64,000 nt of DNA, from assembly GCA_010094045.1 (NCBI GenBank), contig ML986681.1, positions 11,830-75,829 of the forward strand, written 5' to 3'. A model generated the notes under the pieces. The model was not told where the DNA came from, ran no database searches, and was given only the letters and a program-made list of their open reading frames with translations. Numbering within the stretch: the first letter of the stretch is position 1; the number at the start of each line of letters is the position of its first letter. A program made the position numbers and the translations under genes. Positions 1 to 11,400 of the stretch are shown in pieces. This DNA is from Lojkania enalia. Taxonomy: Eukaryota; Ascomycota; Dothideomycetes; Pleosporales.

Positions 1-890
1 GATTTCTTTATATTATTACAATAATTTGCTATCGAATATAAAGCTAAGAAAGCCTTTATTTATTATTCTTATAAGTTAATAAAATAAGTATATATTATTA
101 AGAGAAGATAATTATTTAGAAAAGTTTAAATATTAACTAAAAGATATATATCTATTAAAGCTAACTAAACCTTCTTTTATATAATATCTCTTTACAGCTA
201 AAATGAATTATAAATTAATCTATTAATAGCTAAATAAGTAGTTATAAGAGAATTTATTAATTCTAGATTTAATATCTAGTAGAATATATAGAATTCTAGC
301 TACTTAATAATTTAAAATAGTAGGTTTTATACGATAATAAAATTTATAAGAGTCTAGTTAATAACTTAATTATTTAAAGTATTTTTTAGAACTAATAAGT
401 TTAACTCGTTTATCTTATTATCGATTAATACTTATTTCTAAAGTTCTTAAAGTTAGCTTACTACTATTACTTTTATATAAGGGATAAGTCTATTAGATTC
501 GATCTAGTACTTTAATTAAAGATAATATCGAATATTTATAGTTAATAATGCGCTATATAAATAGAGAGAGTAGTAATATAGCTTTCAATTTTAACTGTCT
601 TATATAGGCTTATCTTTTAATAGATTGCGACAGTATTAATAGATACTAGACATATTTTTCCAACTTATACTACTAGAGACTTCGAGCGATTTAAAAGAGT
701 TAAGAGAAACTAGAGAGCTATCCTCTAAAGCCATAATAGTAAAGAAAATAGCTTTCGTACGATAAGAGATAAATTTTAGTGAGGAAAGATAGCTTATACG
801 CTAAATTATCCGATAATATCGTATATTATTCAGCATAAAATAATCGCCAAGTACGATAATTTATTTTTTATGAAACGATAATTTTATTTT
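1..890. other. Extremely AT-rich block without genes
   Basis: The first 0.9 kb is dominated by A and T, rich in TA dinucleotides, with stop codons in every frame. Base composition changes sharply near position 890-900, where the LINE remnant begins. This is what a heavily RIP-mutated repeat looks like in ascomycetes, but I recognise no element identity in it. It could be an older, more damaged transposon or the edge of an AT-isochore. Confidence 0.7.
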
Positions 891-1089
891 TAACAACCCT
901 GATCCCGCAGTTATCTACGCATCCTAACTCTGAAGACAACACACTGTGGCGCATTATTTAGCATAGGAGAGGACAACATTTTTCTTCTCATCTATAGAGA
1001 AGAAATCCATCATCGGACATTCTTTTAACTCCATTAGCTACACTTATTCAGTCGTTTCCCGCTTAAAAGCGGTCCTAAGGGCCTACCGC

Positions 1090-2325
1090 CATAGAACCTG
1101 GCGCTCCGATGGGTCCATTAACCCCTAGCCGAACAACAGCTAGACTAGGGCCCTCAGTCGAACTATCTCTAATACTACCAAGACTTAGACGAGCTCTTAA
1201 ACCCTCTTAAAAAGCTAGGGAATAATAAGAACAGACGAATCCCTTTAATATTAGAGATGGATCTCAGGAAGAGAAAAAGACTACGGGAACAAAGCTCCTC
1301 AACGCCCTAAAGGAGATTATCCAGCAATAAAACGCTATTATTAAAGAAGTTAGAAACGAGCTTAAAGAAGTCCGAGTAGAGTAGTAGAACCTAAAGAATC
1401 AGAACACAGAGCTTAAGGAGGTAATTCTCCAGCTACAAACCTAACTTAATACCCCGACCTACGCCGCAGCCGTAGTAAGTACTAGAGAACCCCTACAGCC
1501 GAGCTACTAGAACCTAAACAACGCGAACGGTCCCTTAGACATGCTAACAAGCCTCCTAGGCTTTAATCTAGATATAACGGAAGCCTATAGAATGTATATA
1601 AAAGACGCCAGCGTTAAGCAGATCCGAGAAAGGATACAGTAGGCGTTTAAGAGTTACAGCCCAATATAAGACATCGGATAGGTGGGCATTATAAGACGGG
1701 GAGGTAACCTGGCGAGGGTTAGGGTATGCCTACGCACTTACAAGGATGAGAGGAAAGCAAGGATTTACACAGACTAGATTACCACCTATTTTAACAGCGC
1801 ACGCATTCATGGCGAACAGTAGTACGTAGTAAAAATAGATAGAGTAAACAAGAATACTATCTGCGACAATACCCGAATTCGTATTTATAGGGAAGCCTGT
1901 AATAGATTCAGCGTAGAGAACAGCGTGACAATTAAGAAAATGCACTTCCTTGGCCAGCAGTCCCCTAACAAGCTATACTACTCGGTTGCAATCTATCTCG
2001 CGAGTAGAGAAGAGGCAGAGAATCTCCTGCACCGTAAGTTCGTAGAAATTGATAGAGAACTAGCCTATACAAAACTATATATAAAAATACCCACACTGTA
2101 ACAATATTATAATTGCCAGGCATTTAATAAGCATAAAGCATACTAGTACCCAGCTCTAGAACCAACTTGCGGGGTATACGCAAGGACGGGCTATACGAAC
2201 TGCAAGTACATAGCTAGAGAGGTAAAGTACGCCAACTGCGAGGGACTACACCACGCTAGTAACCGAGGCTACCCAGTCTATAAAAGGCTCTAGAGTAAAC
2301 TAAACGCTGCATTAAATAAATAAGG
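1090..2325 (+). pseudogene. LINE ORF1 (gag-like) relic
   Basis: Broken reading frames upstream of the endonuclease region. Around 2150-2290 the frame contains CxxC/H-like spacings in which several expected cysteines read as tyrosine (TGC to TAC), suggesting a zinc-knuckle region of a LINE ORF1 nucleic-acid chaperone hit by RIP. The upstream part (about 1260-1450) is rich in Lys/Glu codons, compatible with a coiled coil. Many TAG and TAA stops interrupt it. The identification rests mostly on position and on the cysteine-rich stretch, so limits are approximate. Confidence 0.6.
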
Positions 2326-2399
2326 AATTTAAAATCTACTAGGCGAACGTAGCGAGAATACCTGAGATATAACACAGTATTATAAATGTAGAGTACTTA

Positions 2400-5300
2400 A
2401 AAGACTTCGCCCTCCTTCTTATCTAAGAACTACACGTCTACCAAGACGCAGAAGAGGCGTGGCAACCAGGACCCCGGGGCCACACATATTGGAAACCCCT
2501 ACTACCACAGAAAAGCGGAGAAAACAACCGCCCTAGAGCTATAGTCTAGACGCATAAAGACTTAACGGTAAGACTAATAGATACGCGTTCGACTGACCTG
2601 GCAGCGATATTAGTAGAAATTGGAGATAGACAAGCCCTAGTAATTTCGGTCTACATACTAGTAAAGACGAGCTAAATAGATCCCGAGTTACACGAAAGCC
2701 TCCACCAGATTAACGGGATAGTCGCTAAGACTAGAAGGGGCTAGAGAAACCACGTGGAACTAATCATAGCAGGTAACTTCAACCGATATAACCAGCTCTA
2801 GGGAGGCGACTAAATTGGTACAACGGACCGTTAAGGCGAAGCGGAAGGTATTATAAACTTAATAGCAGACCTAGACCTGCAAAGCTTAGCACCACGTAGT
2901 ACTGCCACCTAGCACTCACATAACAACAACAAAGAATCCACGATCGACCTCATACTCGCCACACCTATACTAACAAACGACATATATAGCTGCACTATAG
3001 ACGAAATAGAATATGGCTCGGACCACAGCGTAATCTGCACCGAACTAGCGGTCGAATAGCAGAGTCCTAACACCCGACCAAGGAAGCTATAGAGGAAAGC
3101 TAGGTGGACGGAGGTAAGACGGATGGTAGAAGTTACCATACACGCCTAGCCCGAGCCGCAAGATTATAATAACGTTAACGAGTACTGCGAGTATATTATA
3201 GAGCTGGTAACTCCTGCGATTGAGAAATATATACTAGTAGCGAAGCCATCTCTGTATACAAAAAGATGGTAGAATAAGAACCTTACGAAGCTGCGGGCGG
3301 ACTATACCTTCTAGCGCAATAAAGTAAGAGCAGGGAGAAGAGTAGAAATAGAAGACCGATACACGCGGGAAATAGCTATCTCCTATTACAAGAGATTTCA
3401 CGATGCGGCGCGCAATCAAAGGAAGATACACTAGCTTAATTTTATCGCCGACGCAGACAACATCTGGACTATAGCTAGATACATAGACCCGAACCAGGAC
3501 AGAGGTCCTACCAAGATTTCAGCACTTAAGGCCGCAAGTAGACCATTACGCACTAAAAATGCTAGCATTACGCGGGAACTGTTTAGGGAATTCTTCCTAC
3601 AACCGCCACCAGTCACGGAGACGTTTGAAGGAGGACAGCAACAAGACGAGTTGCCCATAGAATCCCTAACGGAGGAAGAGGTCTATAAAGCCATCTTCGC
3701 GGTAAGCCCGTTTAAAGCACCTGGAAATGATAGGATGCCAGCAGTAGTATAGCAAGAGCTCTGGGAAGTACTAAGAAGATATATAGTAGCACTTTACCAG
3801 CTATCGCTCGAACGCGGCAAACTGCCACAGCAATAGAAGATAGCAACAATCATCCCCCTTAAAAAAGGAGGAACGAGAGACTAGATAAAAGCCCAGTCGT
3901 ACAGACCCATATCACTACTAGTAATACTAGGTAAAGGCCTAGAGGCCGTCATTGCGGAAAGGCTGGCCTACCTCGCGGAGGAATACCATCTACTCCCCAA
4001 AAGTTACTTCGGAGCTCGAAAGGCTCGATCGACAACACAAGCGCTTACACTTCTATAGGAGAGCGCTTTCCAGGCCTGGAGAGATAACAAAGTTCTTAGC
4101 TTAATCAGCTTCGATGTACGCGGCGCGTTTAATGGGGTGGATATCGAGGTGCTTATCTAAAGACTAGAAAAACGAGGAATACCGCACAGCTTTATCCGAT
4201 AGATCCACGACTTCTGCATAGAGAGAAAGGCCTCAGTAACTATTAATAGCAAGACAACTCTACTCACCGAGCTACCCTAGTCAGGGCTGCCCCAAGGATC
4301 CAACATCTCACCCATCGCGTTCCTGTTCTTCAACGCTAACCTCATCTCATTAAAACAAAATCGCAACGAGGGGGCAATAGCTTTTATTAACAACTATACA
4401 GCATAGGTTGCAGGAGGCTCCGCAGAAGCTAACACGGCAAAATTGCAAACAACAGTCGTAGAGAGAGCGGAAAGGTGGGCTTATGCAAGTGGAGCATCTT
4501 TCGAAGGCAGTAAAACAGCCTTTATACACCTCACACGCAACAGCAGTAAGCTCTCTAGCTCACCTTTGATAATAGACGGAGAGGAAATCGTACCCAAACA
4601 CGAAGTCAAAATCCTAGGGGTGATTATTAATCAGCAGCTACGCTACAAAGAGCACGTAGTCCGAGCCGGAAAGAGGGGATTAAAGGCAGCGCTTACACTA
4701 AAACGCATGAAAGGACTAAACCCGCAGACAGCCCGGACTCTCTTTACGTTAAAGGTTGCACCAGCGATCGACTATACCTCGCTAATATAGTCCCCTAAGG
4801 CGGCAAAACAGACGACCAAGATACTCGATCAAGCACAAAGGCTTAGGGCACAAGCAACCGTAGGAGCGTTCCGCACACTAGGAATAGAGAGGGCGGAAGC
4901 TAAATTAGGCATTATCCCGATGCGCAATCGGTGGGAGCACCAGTAAGGCAAGTTCTAGGTTAAGTGTTACACACTACCAGAGAAGCACCCTTTCTAGCGT
5001 CTGCAGCGGCAGCTAGATATACAGAATAGGCGCTTCCAGTCGCTACTACAGCAGATCGCACGCAGGTTCGAGAAGATCAATCTAACAGACCTCGAAGTGA
5101 TTAAACCTTACTGCAAGGCACCCTAGCACCCTGGCCTCAAAACTACCATTCAGAAAAGAGAAGAAGCGGTCGAGTAGGCGAACACAGCAAAGGAGAGGAT
5201 ACTCTATGTTGACGCATCCTACCACAAAGGCAACATTGGTGTCGGGATCTACTTCAGCCTCCAACGCGACCGAGTAGAGGACAAACAATACCTACGAATC

Positions 5301-6134
5301 GGGCGAAACGATCGAGTCACCGCAAATTATACCGAACTTATAGCGATACACCACGCGATAGCATATATCAAATGTATATGGAACAGCCTAGGGAGCTTTC
5401 CTCCGGACATGAGAAAACTCGCGCTGCCCACCGTAATTACAAGCAACAACACCTCAGCTCTACGCGCCCTAGCGCAACCCGCCAGGCAAAGTGGACAGAG
5501 CATTATCAGAAGAACGTGCGAGATAGCCCGAAGACTGAGAGATAGAGGAGGACCGGCGATTCGCTTACAATAGGTGCCAGCGAGGTTAGAAGTAATAGGA
5601 GGCGATATGGCTCATGATCTTGCCCAAGACGCTACAGCAAAGCCCCTACCTAGAATCCGGATAATAACACTAGCGCCTACGCTGAAGCAAATAAAAGATA
5701 CGATCAAGCTGAGACAGAAAGGTAAATACAAAATCGACAGTGTACTGCCGGGGAAACATACAAGACTACTGTACGACAAATACACCTACAGAGAAGTAAA
5801 GGCACTCTGCCAGCTACGAACAAAGCATAGCCGCCTCAACAACGACCTGGTAAGGACGAAGGCTGTAGAATCGACAGACTGCGAATGCGGACCTATACGT
5901 AAAACAGCACGATATTTCCTGTTCGAATGCTCGAGATGGACAGAACAACGGAAGGCCCTAGTGGAAGTTGCAGGAAATCGATGGGGAGACTTGTCTTTCT
6001 TCCTGGGTGGAAGGTCAGAACAGAAAACAGCCAATGGTGAATATCTGGATGGGCCGCAGAAATCTTAGAAACCAGATGTAGAAGTCGTAAATCGAACTAT
6101 ACAATTCGCACTAGCTACAGGACGACTCGAATAA
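2400..6134 (+). pseudogene. LINE ORF2 relic: endonuclease, reverse transcriptase, RNase H
   Basis: One reading frame (codons starting at positions divisible by 3) can be followed from about 2.5 kb to 6.13 kb through at least 20 stops. The AP-endonuclease is marked by a decayed IIAGDFN-type motif near 2765 and a GSDH motif near 3018. The RT has SFKAPGND-like (3705-3730), YRPISLL (3900), SFDVRGAF (4110), GLPQGSNISP (4287) and a catalytic box at about 4381-4395 that now reads FINNY, i.e. both catalytic aspartates are Asn. RNase H runs about 5200-5630 (YVDAS near 5206; an altered SDNT-like motif near 5450). The conserved C-terminal IQFALATGRLE lies past the stop at 6066, so that TAG is probably a former Trp codon. 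Confidence 0.85.
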
Positions 6135-6431
6135 GGGTATCTCCCTAGGTAATATAGAACTGAACAATGGCGAGCTGGCCGGCCGTTATCCCGATGGCCA
6201 ACACGCGGGAAATTGCTCTCGATGAGACCAGAATCCAGCGCAGACGAGGTAGGTACTAATAATAATAGATAATGACGAGAGAGGCCAAAGAGAGAGACAA
6301 CATAATATGTACTAGACACTACAAAGGCAAGGACTGAGAATGAGACGATGGACCAAAGGTTCCCAGTGTTCGCACTAATGTACATATCTTTTGGTAGCTT
6401 ACCGGGCCTTTAGGCACCCGAGGCGTAAGAT

Positions 6432-6455
6432 CAATCAAATCAAATCAAATCAAAT
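6432..6455 (+). repeat. CAAAT pentamer tail of the LINE
   Basis: Four perfect CAAAT units preceded by a partial one form the 3' end of the LINE. Non-LTR elements of this group commonly end in short tandem repeats rather than poly(A). The first base after the tail lies about 16 bp upstream of the ceramidase start codon. Confidence 0.85.
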
Positions 6456-6471
6456 CATTTGGCATGGTAGG

Positions 6472-7563
6472 ATGGGTCATCATAACCGTCACTTCGCTGG
6501 CGATCGTTACGCGTTACATGGAGTATGGAGCCCGCCGAACAGCACGGCAAAGTAAACCGCACGTTGCGCCCTGTATTACAAGCTTAAGGCTAATCGGACG
6601 CTAGTTTCTGTGAGGAGGATTATGCTGTTACTCGCTACCTTGCTGAGTTCATTAACGCATTGACAAATCTTGCATACGGTGCGTAGTCCCGATGTTTACT
6701 TAGGTAGTGAAGAAATTCGGACGTTGTCTTGCCCCACGGTTGGAATACAGCCTTCACCTTTGGTATAGCAATTCAGCAGCGCTATATCAAATGATAAGTC
6801 ATCCTGTTCCGTGTAACAATATCAGCAAAACGCTTCCAAAGTGCATACCAGAAACTAGCTTCTGTAGCTAATCCCGCTGGTGCAATTGGAAGCTTTTAAG
6901 CACTCGTACTAATATAGACCAGTCTATTTCGCTCTCCGATACATGTATGGGCCAGGTAATCTTGGACTTTCTACATTAAGGGCGGACTTCATGTCCCTTT
7001 CTCTGCTCGTCCTCGGCATATCATCGTTCCTCTTCCATGCCTCCCTCCGCCAAACTTTACAGTTCGCCGACGAGCTCTCAATGCTTGGACTTGCTTGGTC
7101 GCTTCTCCAGGGTACTTTAACGGTGCGGAATTCGCCTAACATCTCGAATTACATCAACATCTGTCTAGCTATCGTATTTCCTCTCTTCTCAGTATTCTAT
7201 GTCTGGACGGGGAAGATCATCTACCATGCAACAGCATTCGCCGCTATAATCTTTCTCATAGTATTACGCGGTCACTATCTATTCCATTGGTTAAGGCCCC
7301 CATTCCCGAAAGTAAAGCGCGCTAGATGGAGGTCTCGGGGACTGAACGCTCTCATCACACTTTTAGTTGGCTATCTCCTGTGGAACATCGACCTTGAGTA
7401 TTGCGCAGAGCTTAGAAAGATTAGGCATCGGATCGGAATACCTTGGTCCTGGCTTCTCGAGTTGCATGGGTGGTGGCACATTTTGACCGCTATCAGCGCG
7501 AGTCAATTCATGGATATCGTGAGAGAACTGAAGGAAGAAGTCAGCAATGAGAAGGTGGAATAA
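6472..7563 (+). CDS. Alkaline ceramidase (YPC1/YDC1/ACER family)
   Basis: Predicted integral membrane amidase that hydrolyses ceramide or phytoceramide to a sphingoid base and a fatty acid, normally in the ER/Golgi. I read three exons: 6472-6551, 6605-6678 and 6923-7563 (795 nt, 264 aa), with introns of 53 and 244 bp. The spliced N-terminus gives the family motif NFCEEDYAVTRY and then TNLAYVYFALRYMYGPG across the second junction. The large exon has FLFHASLRQTLQFADELSML and LLELHGWWHILTAISA, which carry the conserved His/Asp metal ligands and hydrolase signature. Several hydrophobic helices fit the expected seven-span topology and the length is normal. The start is the first in-frame ATG after the LINE tail, with a variable N-terminus as usual in this family. 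The LINE must have replaced or displaced the native promoter and leader. Confidence 0.88.
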
Positions 7564-10500
7564 TCGGTGTACGGTATTTCGCTAATATGAGAAGCTCTAA
7601 AATCAAATTTCATGTATTTAGGAACTCTGTGATATTGTTTTGAGTTTGTGAAGGATTGCTCCAGAGACTTTCAATATATTAGATGTGGTTAGCTCTTCCT
7701 CGACAAACTTTTCACGCCTACACAACCTTGTAGGTTCGGAGCTCTCGTAGAGGGGTAGCTCCATGAAACGATATTGAAAAAATGCATAAACCGCTAAAAT
7801 TTTACTTCTACTTCGCATCGCGAGTAGAGTGCGTGGGTAGTGCAAGTCCCCGAAGCGTGTGCTCATGCGTTTGTTTCCCACACTATCATCTCACTCCTGT
7901 TCCGCTATCATCACGTCAATGAGACTTGCGATCACAGCTTCCGTCATAAGCCTTCTCGGCTGCAGTTCCACCACAAAATAGCAGATCAACTTGATAATAA
8001 ATCTTGATTGACGAATGAGAGGTATTCCGGCCCTGGCTATCTCGAAGAATACAAACGGTAGCGAGAGAAAGGTTCAACGGAGCCGGGGCCCTCTACCTCT
8101 CACTATAGAATGGCGGGATACCGCTACCGGACCATTTGTACCAGTTCAAGATAGGATGAACACATGACTTTAATTGGTGGAAACGCGTAAGGAATTAAGA
8201 TGAATATCTACCGATAGAGAAATCGTCAGACTCCACCCCAGCGCAGAGGAAGGAGCCCCAGAAATGTCGCTGAGATAGTTCAATTGATCATATTAAAGGT
8301 CTCTCTCTGCTATCTCTTTAACGAGGCGGAAGAGGGCATGAAGGAGGATGGCTTTGAGAATGTTGAATGCGTCGGTGAAATAATTAATGAGTCACGGGTC
8401 GCACCGAAAAATAAAGGACATCAGAGCCTCATCTAGAAAAACGAGACGAGGTTGCACGAAGCCCTTCTCACGGTCACGATAGTGCCGGTGGTGCCTACCT
8501 TTGACGTACTAGGAGCCTTTCTATCCGACTCAGACAAGAGAGTGGACGTCATTATAGTCCCGCTAACCCCAAAACTAAATTCATGAGCTTGCTCATTCCG
8601 AAGTACGAGACTATGTGGCGTGCTGTGATGAGAAGCGTGCTCAAGGTGCAATACCGGAATGATGAAAATTCGTCAGGACGGAGGTGTATTCTGAAGGAGT
8701 TTCTTAACACACTTAAGAATGCAGACGCTATAGAGAAAGGTGTCTTCTAGAAACCTTTAGGAAATAGAATGAGCATGATTAATATTATAAAGGAAGTATT
8801 TTGTCTATATCTACTAAGTTGACAGATCCACCCGTCTTCAATGGTAGCCTGATAAATGCGGATATTGAGGCCTGTTAGCCCAGTATACTCCCAAGAAAGG
8901 ATAACTCCTTCGTATTTCAACCGGAACGTTAGCAGACCATCTACCCCGAACCGAGGGCTAGATTTCTTGCGGGAGAAAAGGGGAGAAGTCATTGAAGGAG
9001 ACGGAGAAGTCACTAGGATATATGTTGTGATAGGATTTGGCGAGTCTGCCGAGTACGGTTTCCTACTACTATACGGCAGCAAGTTATCCGGTTGCAGGTT
9101 GTATCGGATACCGTCGCACGATATCAAATCGCGCTGGATATCAGCTGATATATCCTTCTTTCTATGTAAATAAATATGGCCTGCTGGCCATCCTCAATCA
9201 AGCAGTTCAGTTCCTCATCTCCCTCCCTGAGACAAGATTCGCCTCTCACCACATATTTTATTAACTTTTTTGTGCGTGGTTGCCTAAAAGGAAACTAAAG
9301 GCATTGAGATAAATTTGATTGCGCTTTTGGTGGCAAATCTCTCTGATGGGCTTGGTAGAGAATGAGTGTTGAAGGATGAGAAGTTGCATAACGTCGGTGT
9401 CCCATTGAACACCGACTGCAAGGCGTATAAGGGGCTTCAGTTAAGGATGAAACAAAAGGGTTGAGAATGCTCCAAGAGCGCTCCCGCACAAAGGAAGGGA
9501 TCTTGATATCCGTGGCTGTATACGATACAGGGCGCCTTTCCAAAAGTTTTTCAAAGGAGTTAACGCACAATAACGTGATCGTGATATCCTTTTGTATGTG
9601 TTTACATTGAAAAGCCCATTTTAACACCCCTTGAAGAGGAATTCATGGATGATGAAATACATTGACATCAAAGCCACTACATAACACTCGCTGGGGCTTG
9701 ACTGAAGATAGTGGAGCACAATTTTGGGCTACGATGGCAATACTGCCCCGCTATGGACACCGCTCCTCGTGAAAGCCTTTGTATTAAAGGTCATCGCTAT
9801 ATTTAACAGTTCTAAAGAAGTTGCCGAGATTGGCTATTTGGAACACGAAAAGCGGCAGCCTCCAGCCAAGAAGCAAAGTGCCCGAAACTTACCTAAATGA
9901 GCCTCCCCAATAATAGACATTTATGCACAGCCGAATCTATAACCTCTGTGTGTCTAGAGCCTGAATCAGAAGTCGCTAGCTATGGACTTGAACTTTACGA
10001 TTGGTCATCTAGCTTGTCAAGAATGAGACAACTCAAACAAGCCTGAACTGCATAATGGTAACCCAGATAGAATAATAAGAAATAATGAAGTATTTAGTGC
10101 AGAGAGCATTCCTATAGGATCCAAAAAATCCTGATTCGAAATAGTTCACAATCTCGTCCTTCATCCAGTATGCCGCTCAAGGATCTGCACAATGTGAGTT
10201 ATGAATGGAGGAGCGAACTCCAAAACTAAGGTGCCGGAAACGGGATTCACGAGCGGGGACTAGAATGGGGACAATCGAATCAAGCTTGGCCACACAATGA
10301 TATGGGGAAACGCTCACACACGACGATAACTTGCCATGATGTAATTCCCGACAACTTTGTGCGGAACACATCCTCTAGTCATACCCCTCTCTCTCGATGC
10401 TTGGCTATAAAGGTGGATTACCATACCACTATCCGGGGGTTCACTACGAGAGTGGGGAGAGTTCGTAACGTCTAAGAGAAGCCGTAGCATAAAGTTTTTC

Positions 10501-10620
10501 GACTTCTAGTCTGCACCCATGCAGACCTGAGATGAGTTAATGAACATTCTCGAGCTACATCCTGAAGAAGAGAATTGATAAAATCCATTCCTCCTATCCT
10601 AACCTAAGATCTTGTATGCC
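7564..10620. other. 3-kb gene-poor stretch with one solo LTR
   Basis: No convincing gene. A short ORF at 7921-7980 would encode a signal-peptide-like 19-mer ending shortly after LLGCSST; it may be a leftover first exon of a secreted protein, but nothing recognisable follows. The ORFs on both strands at 8.75-9.63 kb look like chance readings around the family A LTR at 9023-9253. The remainder shows no repeats or RNA genes that I recognise. Confidence 0.6.
9023..9253 (+). mobile_element. Solo LTR, family A copy 1
   Basis: A 231-bp segment starting TGTTGTGA and ending TCACCACA (one mismatch from a perfect terminal inverted repeat), closely similar over its length to 16072-16311. A shared core runs from about 9070 to 9230 and contains a palindromic-looking GATATCAGCTGATATATCC stretch and a TATAAATATGGCC-like promoter region (TAAATAAATATGG here). 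TG...CA ends, length and dispersed copies indicate a solo LTR of an LTR retrotransposon. The flanking 5-mers (atata / tattt) do not match convincingly, so the insertion is old. Confidence 0.72.
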
Positions 10621-11400
10621 TTAATTGTTGAATTGAAATGTTTTCGAGGTTACGACGACTCGAACGGACTGCTCCTCCTCATATTCTACCGCAGCGTCGC
10701 CCTGAACCTTGCGGCATGCAGCTCCACACTTCTCTGGATGGCCTCGATGGATATGAATACGGCGTGGGCAGAGGTACACATTCCTAGACTCGAGGAAGAA
10801 GTGATGATCGATTTCTTCATTTCCCTTGATAGTCTTTGGGGCGATCAAATTAATACTCTGTTCCAAAGGCATACCGATTTGGAGTTGGATTTCGTCTAAG
10901 TATCCCTGCCTCTTAATCCAAGCACTCAGCTCATCTATTTGGAAGAAGCTGGCTTCGTGCTCGAGACGTTTGTACATGCTATAGTCGAAGCCAGATGACT
11001 TGGACCAAAACAGCGGAAAGACACCGGGGCGGCGCATATACCGAAGTAAGTGTTTAAACGTGTCCGGATCGGCGTCAATGAAGTAGGATTCTCCTTCCGT
11101 AGGCGTTCCGGCCCATCGTCCGGAGAAGAGAGAATGAAAGTATCCAGACTCCGATGTTAGGGTGCTAAGCAGCGTCTTGAACTTCTGCCCACCAACATCT
11201 AGAGTGATGGTGCTTGGAGGCGTATCAGAAGCGTCGTTGGTCGAAGAAGTGACGTTCATAGCTTTGACTGAGGACGGTAGCTCATTTAAGTTGGCGGAGT
11301 GTCCAAAGAGAGGCGTTGGAGCAGGCTCAGCTGGGGTAGTAGAAACGAGATTCTTTCCAAGAGAGCCCGAGCCGGAAACACTAGATGTCGTTTCTGGCAT
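10621..11400 (-). CDS. BTB/POZ (KCTD/T1-like) domain protein
   Basis: A 259-residue single-exon protein. Residues 1-60 are Ser/Thr/Pro-rich and probably disordered. A T1-type BTB domain follows at about 62-165, beginning ITLDVGGQKFKTLLSTLTS, with SGYFHSLFSGRW and the DADPDTFKHLLRYMRRPGVF signature. The remaining 90 residues have no recognised domain. Fungal BTB_2 proteins of this type are mostly uncharacterised; animal KCTD relatives are Cullin-3 substrate adaptors or channel tetramerisation domains, and the adaptor role is only an inference here. The start follows a non-coding stretch and gives the expected N-terminal tail. Confidence 0.82.
   Translation of the reverse strand: MPETTSSVSGSGSLGKNLVSTTPAEPAPTPLFGHSANLNELPSSVKAMNVTSSTNDASDTPPSTITLDVGGQKFKTLLSTLTSESGYFHSLFSGRWAGTPTEGESYFIDADPDTFKHLLRYMRRPGVFPLFWSKSSGFDYSMYKRLEHEASFFQIDELSAWIKRQGYLDEIQLQIGMPLEQSINLIAPKTIKGNEEIDHHFFLESRNVYLCPRRIHIHRGHPEKCGAACRKVQGDAAVEYEEEQSVRVVVTSKTFQFNN

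Larger units (their letters stand above)
900..6457 (+). mobile_element. RIP-degraded Tad1-like LINE (non-LTR retrotransposon)
   Basis: A non-LTR retrotransposon relic of about 5.5 kb on the + strand. In order it shows an ORF1 relic with a decayed zinc knuckle, an AP-type endonuclease, a reverse transcriptase, an RNase H domain and a CAAAT-repeat 3' tail. This order and the RT/RNase H motifs fit the fungal Tad1/I-like LINE group. The coding frames are interrupted by many stops, nearly all TAG, consistent with TGG to TAG and CAG to TAG, the transitions RIP makes at CpA/TpG. The element is dead in this copy. The 3' end is well placed by the repeat tail; the 5' boundary is set only by the change in base composition, and no target-site duplication could be fixed. 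Confidence 0.88.

Noticed and set aside
5574..6068. A 164-codon open frame that could be taken as a gene
   Set aside because: It is the C-terminal part of the LINE ORF2 frame (RNase H end and zinc-finger-like C-terminus), in the same frame as upstream RT sequence.
8747..9173. Overlapping ORFs of 105-126 codons on both strands
   Set aside because: They overlap the family A LTR and each other, with no domain or codon bias; chance readings.
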